From: Melioribacter roseus
Lineage (GTDB): Bacteria; Bacteroidota; Ignavibacteria; Ignavibacteriales; Melioribacteraceae
Assembly (NCBI GenBank): GCA_020724265.1
Contig: DYHH01000026.1
Coordinates: forward strand, 1 to 52,318
Length of the DNA: 52,318 nucleotides
Reading direction: 5' to 3'
Below are positions 34,066 to 42,656 of this stretch, piece by piece (the first letter of the stretch is position 1; every line of letters starts with the position of its first letter). The position numbers were made by a program, and so were the translations under genes. The notes beneath the pieces are model-generated. The model did no database searches and was not told the origin of the DNA. It saw nothing but the letters and a program-made list of their open reading frames with translations.

Positions 34066-34451
34066 TGAAGGATTTTGGAGATTACATAACCTACCGTTTT
34101 CGAAAAGCTGAAGAAGCATTTTCCGATGCAACCCTATTAGCAGATAATAATAGTTGGAATGCATGTGTGAATAGACTCTATTACGCATGCTTCTATTCTG
34201 CAACCGCGTTACTTCTTAAGTACGGTCATGAAGCAAAATCGCACAATGGAATCCGCACAGTATTTTTTAGAGAATTTATTAAAACAAAAAGATTAGATAA
34301 AGAATTCGGAAAACTTTACTCCGATTTATTTGATTGGAGAAATAAGGGAGATTACTCGGATTTTGTCGATTTTGGAAAAGAAGATGTAATTCCCCATCTA
34401 GAAAAAGTAAGTGATTTTATTCGTAGAATAGAAAGACTTTTGCAGAATTAA
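34065..34451 (+). CDS. HEPN-domain protein (UPF0332-like), toxin partner of MNT
   Basis: The 128-residue all-helical protein has the HEPN signature NRLYYACFYSATALLL (about 36-51) and the second conserved helix FDWRNKGDYSDF. The canonical RNase motif R-x4-6-H is not present; instead the arginine is followed by NKGDY, the form common in the UPF0332 branch. Whether this branch has RNase activity is uncertain. It overlaps the MNT gene by one base and has no other partner. Confidence 0.85.
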   Translation: MKDFGDYITYRFRKAEEAFSDATLLADNNSWNACVNRLYYACFYSATALLLKYGHEAKSHNGIRTVFFREFIKTKRLDKEFGKLYSDLFDWRNKGDYSDFVDFGKEDVIPHLEKVSDFIRRIERLLQN

Positions 34452-34488
34452 CTTTAATTAAAATCGACCTATTCCAGCGACAAATGAT

Positions 34489-34866
34489 TCACTCCTCATC
34501 CCACCAAATAAACCTATCAATATCAACCGCTTTACTCCAAAGTTTTACTTTTTCTAAAAGTGAATCATAGAGTTCTGCTTTTATAAAAAAGTACAGCCCG
34601 AAATCTTCTTCACCTATTTCATAACCGTCGTAAATGTAGTTTCCATCGCCCAAAACTTTTTTGAATTCTTCAACAAGGTTCGGCATGAAACCGTCTTTAC
34701 CTGCTGCGACAACTCTATCAAATATTTCCATCGTTTCGGATTTATCTGCAGGATTCATTCCAATAAACTCATCACCGATAAATGTATGATTTTGAATTGC
34801 CGAATCGAATGTAAATCGATGGTAAATGTAATTTTGACCGTCTATTTTATTGAACTCTTTTTGCAT
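34489..34866 (-). CDS. Hypothetical protein, 125 aa (parent of the split remnant)
   Basis: I do not recognise this protein. It is acidic with many aromatic residues, has no signal peptide or membrane segment, and ends in DIDRFIWWDEE. Pieces of a second copy survive at 32811-32865 and 33519-33592. It converges on the HEPN gene (37 bases between stops) and follows the PIN/RHH pair on the same strand with a 36-base gap. Whether it belongs to that toxin-antitoxin operon is unclear. Confidence 0.6.
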   Translation of the reverse strand: MQKEFNKIDGQNYIYHRFTFDSAIQNHTFIGDEFIGMNPADKSETMEIFDRVVAAGKDGFMPNLVEEFKKVLGDGNYIYDGYEIGEEDFGLYFFIKAELYDSLLEKVKLWSKAVDIDRFIWWDEE

Positions 34867-34902
34867 GTGTTTGGTGCCGATGTCGGTTATTTTAAAATAA
34901 GT

Positions 34903-35406
34903 TCAACTTTTTATATCATCAGGTTTGTAAAGGGATATGTCTTTTATATCTTCAAAAATTTTATCCGCAGAAACAACAGCGGAAACTCTCAATCGTTTTG
35001 CGACTGCGATAAGCAATGCATCGTTTATTAAGATTCCGTGTAACCTTTGGATGCTGATTGCCGTAAAAAAATCTGCTTTTTCAATTGTTTCAATTCGGAA
35101 ACCGATGGAAAGTAAATCTCTTATTAATCCGTCATACCGGTATAATGCTTTAACTTTGTTGGGGGCTTGGAATAATTGTTTAGCCGGATTTGAGCCCTTG
35201 ATTAATTCTAGATCGCGCGCTTCGGCAAGCATAAGAACATGTGTAAACTCGGCAAGTATATGCACCGGTATTATCCCGCTTATTTCACCGGAGGCACTTC
35301 TTTCCAAAACCTCTACACATTGCATCGAATTTCGTTGAGCAGCATAGAAAAGAATGTTTGTATCAATTATTACGGTTTGTTGTTTGGGAATTCGTCTTAA
35401 ATTCAT
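34903..35406 (-). CDS. PIN-domain ribonuclease toxin (VapC-like)
   Basis: This 167-residue PIN domain has the first acidic residue at D15 in VIIDTNILFYAA. A second acidic position lies in the HILAEFTHVL helix, and later acids in LINDALLIAVAK and VVSADKIFEDI. PIN toxins cleave specific RNAs using magnesium. The start overlaps the antitoxin stop by four bases (ATGA), the usual VapBC arrangement with the antitoxin first. Confidence 0.9.
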   Translation of the reverse strand: MNLRRIPKQQTVIIDTNILFYAAQRNSMQCVEVLERSASGEISGIIPVHILAEFTHVLMLAEARDLELIKGSNPAKQLFQAPNKVKALYRYDGLIRDLLSIGFRIETIEKADFFTAISIQRLHGILINDALLIAVAKRLRVSAVVSADKIFEDIKDISLYKPDDIKS

Positions 35407-35672
35407 TCTTCGTAATAATCCTCTTTTAATAATTTTTCCGCTTCTTTTTTAGATATATTAAAAGGTTTTGAGCAGAATCTATTAACAGCTTCTTTGCGCA
35501 TATTTATACTTGATTTATCGGTTTTTTCATAATTTAGAATTGCATCCTGAATAATATCGCTGATTCCTCTTCCTTCATCAAATGCAATTTTCTTGATTTT
35601 TTTTATTACATCTTTTTCCAGGATTGTTCCGATCTTCTCTTTTTTGTTTTTATGTCGTGATTGTTTTATCAA
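35403..35672 (-). CDS. Ribbon-helix-helix antitoxin (VapB-like)
   Basis: This 89-residue basic protein carries an RHH-like segment (about 14-50: IGTILEKDVIKKIKKIAFDEGRGISDIIQDAI). The C-terminal tail would wrap around the toxin. The start is a TTG at 35672 with GGGGAA upstream; no in-frame ATG occurs until residue 58, inside the tail, so the TTG is required. It probably autoregulates the operon together with the toxin. Confidence 0.78.
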   Translation of the reverse strand: MIKQSRHKNKKEKIGTILEKDVIKKIKKIAFDEGRGISDIIQDAILNYEKTDKSSINMRKEAVNRFCSKPFNISKKEAEKLLKEDYYEE

Positions 35673-36042
35673 TTTTTATTCCCCGTATAATTAAAGTTGA
35701 ATAGCTGGCAACTATTGAAAATCGTAATAGAATATAAATGCAGCTCTTTTATTCTAACAAAATTTCTTGACATTATCAAGAAATCTTGATTATATCTTAT
35801 CTGCTTGCTTATTTGATAATTCAACAAGACAATCCGACCCCAGTCCTACACTCCACTTTTCCTATTATTTCTACATCCGACTTAAAATCACAATCTGTGA
35901 TCTTAGAGTTCCGGTTTTTCTCTGTGAATTTTGTGGTGGAAAGCTTTACCACAAAGGACGCAGAGTGCCACAAAGAATAATCTGTTTGTTTGAGAAATCA
36001 TTAAATTGCAAATCAATAACTTGATCATCCCTGGAAAGTGAA
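35673..36042. other. 370-base intergenic region with a repeat-like hairpin
   Basis: No supportable gene is seen; the short open frames here lack ribosome binding sites and recognisable sequence. It includes the promoter regions of the antitoxin operon and of the TrpF-like gene. TTTGTGGT (35930-35937) and ACCACAAA (35948-35955) form a hairpin followed by GGACGCAGAGTGCCACAAAG, which resembles the dispersed GCAAAGACGC-type repeat at 2702-2764 in style. A GGAAAGTG ribosome binding site lies before the ATG at 36043. Confidence 0.6.
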
Positions 36043-36720
36043 ATGAAAAATATAATCCAAATAGCGGGCGTGATTGATAAAGAAGAAGCGCAAATGCTTA
36101 TGAATACCGGAGTCCATTATCTCGGGTTTCCTCTGCGTTTACCGGTTAATAAAGAAGATACAACCGAAGAGGAAGCTGCGGAAATTATTAAAATGATTAG
36201 TCATCCACATCGAGCTGTTTTAATTACTTATTTAGATAATGCGAAGGAGATAATTGAATTTTGCGATAAATTGAATGTAAAAATTATACAGCTTCATGGA
36301 AAAATTTCTAGAGAAGAATTAGAAAAGACAAAGTTACTCCGACCCGATATCAAAATATTTAAGAGTCTTGTTGTTGCGGAGAACAATTTTAGCGAACTGC
36401 AAAAAATGATCGAAACACTTTCACCTTTTGTTGATGCATTTATAACAGATACTTTCGATCCGGAAACCGGTGCTGAAGGTGCAACCGGCAAAACTCATGA
36501 TTGGAATATTAGTAAAAGACTAGTAGAACTTTCTATCAAGCCCGTTATAATTGCCGGCGGATTAAATCCGGCTAACGTTAAAAAAGCAATAATTGAAATT
36601 CGTCCGGCCGGAGTTGATGTTCACACCGGTGTTGAAGACTCAAACAGTAGAAAAGATCCCGAACTTGTGAAGAGATTTGTAGAAGAAGCAAATGCAGGTT
36701 TTAATATAAATATGGTATGA
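36043..36720 (+). CDS. Phosphoribosylanthranilate isomerase-like protein (TrpF fold)
   Basis: This 225-residue TIM barrel has TrpF hallmarks: VKIIQLHG, D136 in AFITDTFD, ATGKTHDWNI, VIIAGGLNPANVKKAI and GVDVHTGVEDSNSRKD. TrpF isomerises phosphoribosylanthranilate in tryptophan synthesis, with a catalytic cysteine in a KICG motif near the N terminus. Here that motif reads QIAG, with alanine at position 8, so the normal general base is missing. No other trp gene is nearby. It may be a paralogue with another substrate. It ends at a strong terminator. Confidence 0.82.
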   Translation: MKNIIQIAGVIDKEEAQMLMNTGVHYLGFPLRLPVNKEDTTEEEAAEIIKMISHPHRAVLITYLDNAKEIIEFCDKLNVKIIQLHGKISREELEKTKLLRPDIKIFKSLVVAENNFSELQKMIETLSPFVDAFITDTFDPETGAEGATGKTHDWNISKRLVELSIKPVIIAGGLNPANVKKAIIEIRPAGVDVHTGVEDSNSRKDPELVKRFVEEANAGFNINMV

Positions 36721-36721
36721 G

Positions 36722-36756
36722 AAGAAACCCGGTTTCTTGAAGAAACCGGGTTTCTT
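36722..36756. terminator. Long-stem bidirectional terminator
   Basis: AAGAAACCCGGTTTCTT (36722-36738) and AAGAAACCGGGTTTCTT (36740-36756) can form a near-perfect hairpin with a minimal loop, followed by T-rich sequence. It separates the convergent TrpF-like and 284-residue protein genes. Confidence 0.88.
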
Positions 36757-36765
36757 TAGCAATGT

Positions 36766-37620
36766 CTATTCATACATAGCAAAGTTATCAAATTCTATTT
36801 TATCCATATCAAACTTACCGTAAAGAAAATCGCCGGTATCAAGATTCCATTCAACTTCACCGTGCAGAGGTATCATAATTCCGTTAACTTCTTCATAATC
36901 CGAGAAATAACCTGTATACCCGGTAAGTTTAGGTCCGGCGGTTGTGGTCATATATCTTTGTGATGTTAGTTTTTTTGCAGAGCCGTCTTCATTAAAATGA
37001 ACTACTGCTTCAATCTCTATTTTGTTATGAATAAAAAAAAGTTTTGCCGAAACTGAATCAATCGGACTCCATTTTAACTTATCGGAAGGAAGTAATGCCG
37101 TTGGATACCAAAATCCTTCAAACAGCCATCTAACAAGTTGAGCTTGTGCAATCTCATTTCCTGTTTCTTTTGAAATTGTTACTCCCGACATAAATTTAAT
37201 AAGTAAGCTTCCGGTATCGTTAAAATAACTATCGATACCTTTTACCCAAATAACTTTTGCAAAACTAATATCACCGCTCCAAAAGAATCCGGGCACATTT
37301 GTAATAGCATAATGTTCGGCGGTAAGCTGTTTAAAATCAGTTTCCAAATTCGGCTTGAACAAACCGGTTTGTTTGATTCTGACAAAACGCGGTTTAGTAA
37401 TTCCTTCTTTCAAAGCAAAACGAAAATATTTTTGAACGGGTTGAGGCAAAGTATCAATTTCGCTGAATGAAAAATTTACAACCGGCTGCTCTTTTGCAGT
37501 CAATGCAAGCCTTTTAATTTCGCTATTAACAAAACGGTTAGTCGAATATACGCCCAAGAAATAAAACGTAAGAGAAAATAGAAATAGAACCGCTAAGATA
37601 ATTAATACCATCTTTTTCAT
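36766..37620 (-). CDS. DUF6544-like membrane-anchored protein, 284 aa
   Basis: An N-terminal membrane anchor (about 4-25) is followed by LPQPVQKYFRFAL and a beta-rich domain with TNVPGFFWSGDISF, VRWLFEGFWYPTALLPSDKLKW and MIPLHGEVEW. These segments resemble proteins grouped under DUF6544, though I recognise the family only by pattern. The function is unknown. It lies alone between a terminator and the thioesterase gene, which is on the same strand 108 bases upstream. Confidence 0.68.
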   Translation of the reverse strand: MKKMVLIILAVLFLFSLTFYFLGVYSTNRFVNSEIKRLALTAKEQPVVNFSFSEIDTLPQPVQKYFRFALKEGITKPRFVRIKQTGLFKPNLETDFKQLTAEHYAITNVPGFFWSGDISFAKVIWVKGIDSYFNDTGSLLIKFMSGVTISKETGNEIAQAQLVRWLFEGFWYPTALLPSDKLKWSPIDSVSAKLFFIHNKIEIEAVVHFNEDGSAKKLTSQRYMTTTAGPKLTGYTGYFSDYEEVNGIMIPLHGEVEWNLDTGDFLYGKFDMDKIEFDNFAMYE

Positions 37621-37727
37621 ATTTGATCTGAACTTTTGTTAATAATATCTGAGTTAGCAACAACTAATTCCTTAGTACATGTAAATTAATCAATTAGCGG
37701 CAGTAAAAATAATAAAGAAAGGCGGGA

Positions 37728-38219
37728 TTATTTGGGTTGAATACCTACATAAATGCTTTCTTGCTCTGAACAGATATTTCCGTTTGAAATAATTTTTGAT
37801 GTAACACTAATTCCGGCTTTCCCTTTTTCCGAAAATTTTCTTTTAAAATTATTCCATTCATTGTGGTCAATTATTACTTCGGCATAAAAATCATTTTGAA
37901 CAGGCAGTTTGTATTCCGTATGGCTGCTTTTAATAACTAAAGTAGTTGGAATATTTTCCTTCTTTATTTTGAATGTAAGAATTGCCCATCCGGCAACAAT
38001 ACCTATCGTTGCAATACTTCCGCCGAAAGCAGAGCCGTAATGATTACGGTTTTCATAAAGCGGTGCGGTAAGTTTTATTGAGTTATCGGTTAATTGCGCA
38101 ACAGATAATTTTGAGTGTTCCAGTATCGGTATATTCGATAGAATATATTTTGTTAATGATCCGGCATCGGTTATTAGTGTTTGAACCGGTTTCGATAAAT
38201 CTTCATTTTTGATAAACAT
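37728..38219 (-). CDS. Hot-dog fold thioesterase (YiiD C-terminal domain type)
   Basis: This 163-residue protein has the hot-dog pattern LTAPLYENRNHYGSAFGGSIATIGIVAGWAIL, where the long central helix follows the short N/H motif. The strands LVIKSSHTEYKLPV and FYAEVIID follow. The family (thioesterase, YiiD C-terminal) hydrolyses acyl-CoA, but substrates are mostly unknown. It is cytoplasmic, with no signal peptide, and stands alone. Confidence 0.78.
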   Translation of the reverse strand: MFIKNEDLSKPVQTLITDAGSLTKYILSNIPILEHSKLSVAQLTDNSIKLTAPLYENRNHYGSAFGGSIATIGIVAGWAILTFKIKKENIPTTLVIKSSHTEYKLPVQNDFYAEVIIDHNEWNNFKRKFSEKGKAGISVTSKIISNGNICSEQESIYVGIQPK

Positions 38220-38366
38220 ATTCTATCCGTTTTTTGTTAGGCAAATATAAGAATAATATTAAGACAATACATCCTCTATGTTGATTTGTTATTGATTTAC
38301 AAATTGAATCACCAGAACTTTTAAATCATCTTATTCGTAATATTATTAAACAAGTATATATAAAGT

Positions 38367-38990
38367 ATGACGCAAAATAAAAATCATTGGTATGACGGAT
38401 TATTTTACGATGTGTTTATTGCACCGAACCAGGACAAATCATTTCGAATTGTAAAAAGTATCATTGCCGAAAACTCAACGGTAATTGATGCCGGATGCGG
38501 TACGGGAAGATTCTCTTTTAGTGTCGAAGATAAGGCAGGTAAGATTGACGGAGTTGATCTTTCGGAAAGAAACATTAACATAGCCAAAAAGAAACTCGCT
38601 AAAATTAACTCCCATAAGATTAATTTTTTTCATGCAGATCTTAACAATTTTTTTGTAAACAAAAATAGATATTATGATTTTGCAGTTATGTCTTATGTTA
38701 TTCACGAAATTGATGAAAGCGGCAGAATAGAAATTCTGAAAAACCTGGCGGATAATTCAGGTAAAGTAATTTTAATAGATTATCTCGTACCGCGTCCTTC
38801 AACTTATTGGAGTTACATTAACGAAGCGGTGGAATTTATTGCAGGGAAAGAGCATTATGAAAATTTCAAATCATATATAAGTAACGGCGGTATAAAGGGG
38901 CTGGCAGATCAAAGCGGATTACAAATTATAAAAGAAGTAAAGAATTTACCTTCGACAAGTCACATTGCCATACTTGAAAAAATAAGTTAA
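38367..38990 (+). CDS. Class I SAM-dependent methyltransferase
   Basis: This 207-residue protein has SAM-binding motif I, VIDAGCGTGRFSF (about 38-50), then GVDLSERNINIAKKKL and a motif IV-like FAVMSYVIHEI. There is no DNA- or rRNA-specific signature. It may methylate a small molecule, such as a quinone or lipid. It overlaps the 3' end of the convergent DinB gene by four bases. Confidence 0.85.
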   Translation: MTQNKNHWYDGLFYDVFIAPNQDKSFRIVKSIIAENSTVIDAGCGTGRFSFSVEDKAGKIDGVDLSERNINIAKKKLAKINSHKINFFHADLNNFFVNKNRYYDFAVMSYVIHEIDESGRIEILKNLADNSGKVILIDYLVPRPSTYWSYINEAVEFIAGKEHYENFKSYISNGGIKGLADQSGLQIIKEVKNLPSTSHIAILEKIS

Positions 38991-39541
38991 ACGGATTTTC
39001 TTAAAGCGTTTTCAGCCTGAAGCAAATGTCTTTTTTGATGTTCGATAATCACCATAAAAGCTTCCCCCAACTGTAACTTAAAAAATTTTATAACCGGAGA
39101 TGTTGTTTTGGTTTTACTCATATCATAATTCCGGGATTGTTCGGCAAGTGTAATAAATTCATCTTGAAGTTTTATAAAATCTTTAATGGTATTTTCTAAA
39201 TCACCATTATAATTGCTCATAAAAACACGCGGGGCTTTAAATTTCATTTTGGCGCCGGGTTTCATCATATTAATGAATTTAGAAACTAAAAATCTTGGTT
39301 TATATTCTTTGTGAGAGAAATTTGAATTTTTATTGTTACTAAGCGAATCTTTTATATTAATGTAATACTTTTTGTTGGTGGTATTAATATGCTCGATACA
39401 TTCGGCGGCGCTCCATTTTCCTTCCGCCGGTCGTGTTTCAAATTTTTCTTTAGAGTAATCTGCAGTAAGTTTTTGAATTAGCTTTTTGGCTTCTGCAAAT
39501 TCATTTATAAATTGTTCTATTAATCTTGAATTTGATTCCAT
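38987..39541 (-). CDS. DinB-family protein
   Basis: This 184-residue four-helix protein has the DinB/DUF664 pattern: an N-terminal helix, GKWSAAECIEHINTTNKKY (about 42-60) with the first metal-ligand histidine, and C-terminal EHQKRHLLQAE with two more. These proteins bind a divalent metal, and some are thiol transferases. No partner gene is adjacent apart from the convergent methyltransferase. Confidence 0.83.
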   Translation of the reverse strand: MESNSRLIEQFINEFAEAKKLIQKLTADYSKEKFETRPAEGKWSAAECIEHINTTNKKYYINIKDSLSNNKNSNFSHKEYKPRFLVSKFINMMKPGAKMKFKAPRVFMSNYNGDLENTIKDFIKLQDEFITLAEQSRNYDMSKTKTTSPVIKFFKLQLGEAFMVIIEHQKRHLLQAENALRKSV

Positions 39542-39660
39542 AGTTTTTATAGTTATTTACTAAACAAATCCGTTTTTTCTTCGATAATATTGGTCATGGT
39601 AATGACCTTACTTTTTAAGAATCTTTCGCTTATTATTGTAACTTAAAGAAAATATTTTAT

Positions 39661-41895
39661 ATGAAGTATATTTTTACAATCATATTGTCAATTTCAACAT
39701 TGTTTGCCCAGACTCACCCGGAAGAGTACTTAAAAAGTTTGGAAAATTCAAAAGGCACACAAAGAATCGATATCCTAAATAAAATTTCAGAGGGATATAG
39801 AAATATTTCCGACAACTTAAAAGCAATCGATTATGCAGAAAAGGCACTTAGTGAATCCCTTCAAAATGAATACACGATTGGAGAAATAAATGCGCTGAAT
39901 AATCTTGCAAGTACTTATATTCTTTCCCAGCAATTGGAACCCGGAATTGAATATGCAAGAGGTGCGGAATCTCTGGCAAAAAAGAATAATTACAAACCTG
40001 GTCTTGCAACAGCGTATAGAAATTTGGGAGCATATTATATCTATTCTAATAACCCCCAACCTGCACTCGATACGCTTAAAATTGCCGTGGAGATGTTTCA
40101 AGAATTAAATGATTCCGTCGGGCTTGCATCGGCATTAATGGGTCTAGGTGCCGCGTATACCCGGGTAAACGAGATTGAAACAGCAATTACTTTATTTGAA
40201 GATGCTGCCGATATTTTTTCGAATAAAGGAAATGATTATCAAGCTGCTCATGCTTATCTTAATTTAGGTTCGCTTTATTCGACTATTATCGGAGATTATC
40301 AGAAGGGGCTTGATAATTCTCTTAATGCGCTGGAAAAATTCCAGGTGGTAAATGATCAAGTAAAAGCCGCTTATGCCATGATTATTATCGGTAATACTTA
40401 CGAGGGTTTGGGCAATTACGATAAACCGATTGAATACTATTCGAATGCTTTATCAATATTTGAAAATAGCGGTAACGCTTACCTCGTTGCAAATGCGGTT
40501 AATAATCTTGGAGAAGTCTATAAACATAGAAGGGAATTTAACACAGCAATTGAATATTACATTCAAGCGCTGGATAAAAGCAAAGAGATAAATAACGAAG
40601 AAGGGTTGGGTGTTGCGCTTAATAATATCGGCGAATGTTATTATGAACTTGAAAATTACTTGCTCGCAAATGATTATTATATTCAATCATACGAGTTTTT
40701 GGAAAGACTTAATGATAAAAATAAAATGTCGATTTCCTTAAATAATCAAGCGGCGGTTTTATTAAAGCTCGGCAACTATTATGAAGCTATAAACAAATCA
40801 AAAAAGGCAATTGCACTTGCCGAAGAAGTTTTCACCGGAGATGAAATTCAGCGCGGTTATGAAAATTTATTTAATGCATACAAATCAATAGGTAATTTTA
40901 AAGCCGCTTTGGTAAACTATCAACGCTACGAAGAAATTAAAGATAGTCTTGTAAATGAAAGAAGAAGCAGCGAGCTGGCAAAAACATTAGCAGATTATGA
41001 AGCTATCCAAAGAGAAAAGGAAATTGAACTACTGAGGAAAAATTCCGAATTAAAACAGGCAAAACTGGATCGTCAGGAAAATCTTACTTACTTCTTTATT
41101 ATCATTTCAATTATGCTGCTTGTCTTTGGTGTAGTTTATTATATGCGCTATACCGAGCGAAAATCCATGAATCAAAAACTTCTTCAATATACTAATGAGT
41201 TAAATGATATTAATAGAACAAAAGACTTATTCTTTTCTATCATTGCACATGATTTACGGGGTCCTTTTAATTCATTATTGGGAATTACCGACATACTTGC
41301 AGAAGATAACATTGAGCTTACCGAAGACGAAATAAAACACCTAAGTAAAGAAGTAAACCAAAATGCGCGCAATGTATTTTTGCTATTGGAAAATCTACTC
41401 GAATGGTCTTCGGCTCAGCTCGGTAAAATAACATTTAACCCCACCAGATTTGATTTGAATGAAATTGTAACTCAGAACATAAATCTCTACCGTAAATCCG
41501 CCTCCAATAAGGAGCTTAATCTTGTAATAAAGCTTGACAACGATGCGTTTGTTTTTGGTGATAAAAATATGATAGATTCTGTAACAAGAAATTTGATCAA
41601 TAATGCCATCAAGTACACCGAAAAGGGAGGGGAGATCAAAGTCTTTACACAAAAGAATGATCAACAGGTTCTTTTCACTGTAGAAGATAATGGTGTTGGA
41701 ATTCCTCAAGATGAATTAAGCAAGATATTCGATCTGGACAGCGATATTAAAAAGCCCGGTACGGAAAATGAAAAAGGTACGGGTTTGGGACTTATTCTTT
41801 CAAATGATTTTGTGAAAAAGAACAACGGAACAATTTCGGTTGAAAGCATTGTTGATAAGGGAACAATTTTTAAGGTTAGTCTTCCTGTTAAATAA
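39661..41895 (+). CDS. TPR-containing sensor histidine kinase
   Basis: This 744-residue protein has a signal-like N terminus (1-16). Tetratricopeptide repeats follow (about 30-420), including ALNNIGECYYELENYLLAND, then a coiled coil (about 430-470) and one membrane segment (about 475-497). The kinase core comprises the H box SIIAHDLRGPFNSLLGI (phosphorylated H530), the N box NLINNAIKYTEKGG, the G1 box VEDNGVGIP and the G2 box GTGLGLILS. The TPR region is therefore periplasmic. No response regulator gene is adjacent, so the partner lies elsewhere. Confidence 0.95.
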   Translation: MKYIFTIILSISTLFAQTHPEEYLKSLENSKGTQRIDILNKISEGYRNISDNLKAIDYAEKALSESLQNEYTIGEINALNNLASTYILSQQLEPGIEYARGAESLAKKNNYKPGLATAYRNLGAYYIYSNNPQPALDTLKIAVEMFQELNDSVGLASALMGLGAAYTRVNEIETAITLFEDAADIFSNKGNDYQAAHAYLNLGSLYSTIIGDYQKGLDNSLNALEKFQVVNDQVKAAYAMIIIGNTYEGLGNYDKPIEYYSNALSIFENSGNAYLVANAVNNLGEVYKHRREFNTAIEYYIQALDKSKEINNEEGLGVALNNIGECYYELENYLLANDYYIQSYEFLERLNDKNKMSISLNNQAAVLLKLGNYYEAINKSKKAIALAEEVFTGDEIQRGYENLFNAYKSIGNFKAALVNYQRYEEIKDSLVNERRSSELAKTLADYEAIQREKEIELLRKNSELKQAKLDRQENLTYFFIIISIMLLVFGVVYYMRYTERKSMNQKLLQYTNELNDINRTKDLFFSIIAHDLRGPFNSLLGITDILAEDNIELTEDEIKHLSKEVNQNARNVFLLLENLLEWSSAQLGKITFNPTRFDLNEIVTQNINLYRKSASNKELNLVIKLDNDAFVFGDKNMIDSVTRNLINNAIKYTEKGGEIKVFTQKNDQQVLFTVEDNGVGIPQDELSKIFDLDSDIKKPGTENEKGTGLGLILSNDFVKKNNGTISVESIVDKGTIFKVSLPVK

Positions 41896-41963
41896 TAGAA
41901 ACGATTCCTTCCGAAGGTTGTATAAATCTGTATTCTGCATTTAAATTATAACTAAATTGACTT

Positions 41964-42614
41964 ATGCAAAAATTTATTTTCTATTTGTTAATAGCAATCA
42001 CCTTAAGCGGACAAGTTAAAACAGGTTTTCAAATTGCTCGTTTGAAATATAACGGCGGCGGCGATTGGTATAATGATCCTTCCGCAGAAGTTAACCTGCT
42101 GAATTTTGTAAGTGAACATACTAATATTAAAACCATTCCCGGATATAAATTTGTAGAACTCGGAAGTTCGGAAATGTTTTCTTATCCTTTCTTATTTTTG
42201 ACCGGTCACGGGAATATTGTTATTTCCTCGGATGAAGCCGAAAAGCTTCGCACATATTTAAACAACGGCGGTTTCCTTTATGTTGATGATGATTATGGAT
42301 TGGATAATGCCTTCAGAAGAGAAATTAGAAAAGTATTCCCGGATAAAGATTTAGTAGAACTTCCTTTCGATTATGGATTGTATCATTGTTTGTTTAAGTT
42401 TAATTACGGTCCTCCTAAAACACATGAACATGATAACAAACCTCCGCAAGGGTTCGGAATTTTTATCGATGGTAGGTTAGCGGTTTATTATACATACGAA
42501 AGTAATCCAAGTGACGGCTGGACTGATGCGCGTGTTCACAATACTCCGCAAGATAAAAGAGAAGAAGCATTAAAGTTTGGTGCTAACATTGTTGTTTGGG
42601 CTTTGTCCAACTAA
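41964..42614 (+). CDS. DUF4159-domain secreted protein
   Basis: A signal peptide (1-18) precedes a DUF4159 domain, recognisable by FQIARLKYNGGGDWYNDPSAEVNLL, split here by position as residues 22-46. PFLFLTGHGNI, LNNGGFLYVDDDYG and KFGANIVVWAL follow. The fold resembles a glutamine-amidotransferase-like or Rossmann protein; its function is unknown. In many bacteria DUF4159 and DUF4175 genes occur in one cluster with MoxR and VWA genes. Here the DUF4175 gene follows 42 bases downstream, which fits. Confidence 0.87.
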   Translation: MQKFIFYLLIAITLSGQVKTGFQIARLKYNGGGDWYNDPSAEVNLLNFVSEHTNIKTIPGYKFVELGSSEMFSYPFLFLTGHGNIVISSDEAEKLRTYLNNGGFLYVDDDYGLDNAFRREIRKVFPDKDLVELPFDYGLYHCLFKFNYGPPKTHEHDNKPPQGFGIFIDGRLAVYYTYESNPSDGWTDARVHNTPQDKREEALKFGANIVVWALSN

Positions 42615-42656
42615 AAATTTTAAAACATATTAAAGTATCAATATAACTCACATTAT

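Noticed and set aside
35767-36024. 85-residue open frame in the gap before the TrpF-like gene
   Set aside because: No ribosome binding site, no recognisable sequence, and it overlaps a repeat-like hairpin.
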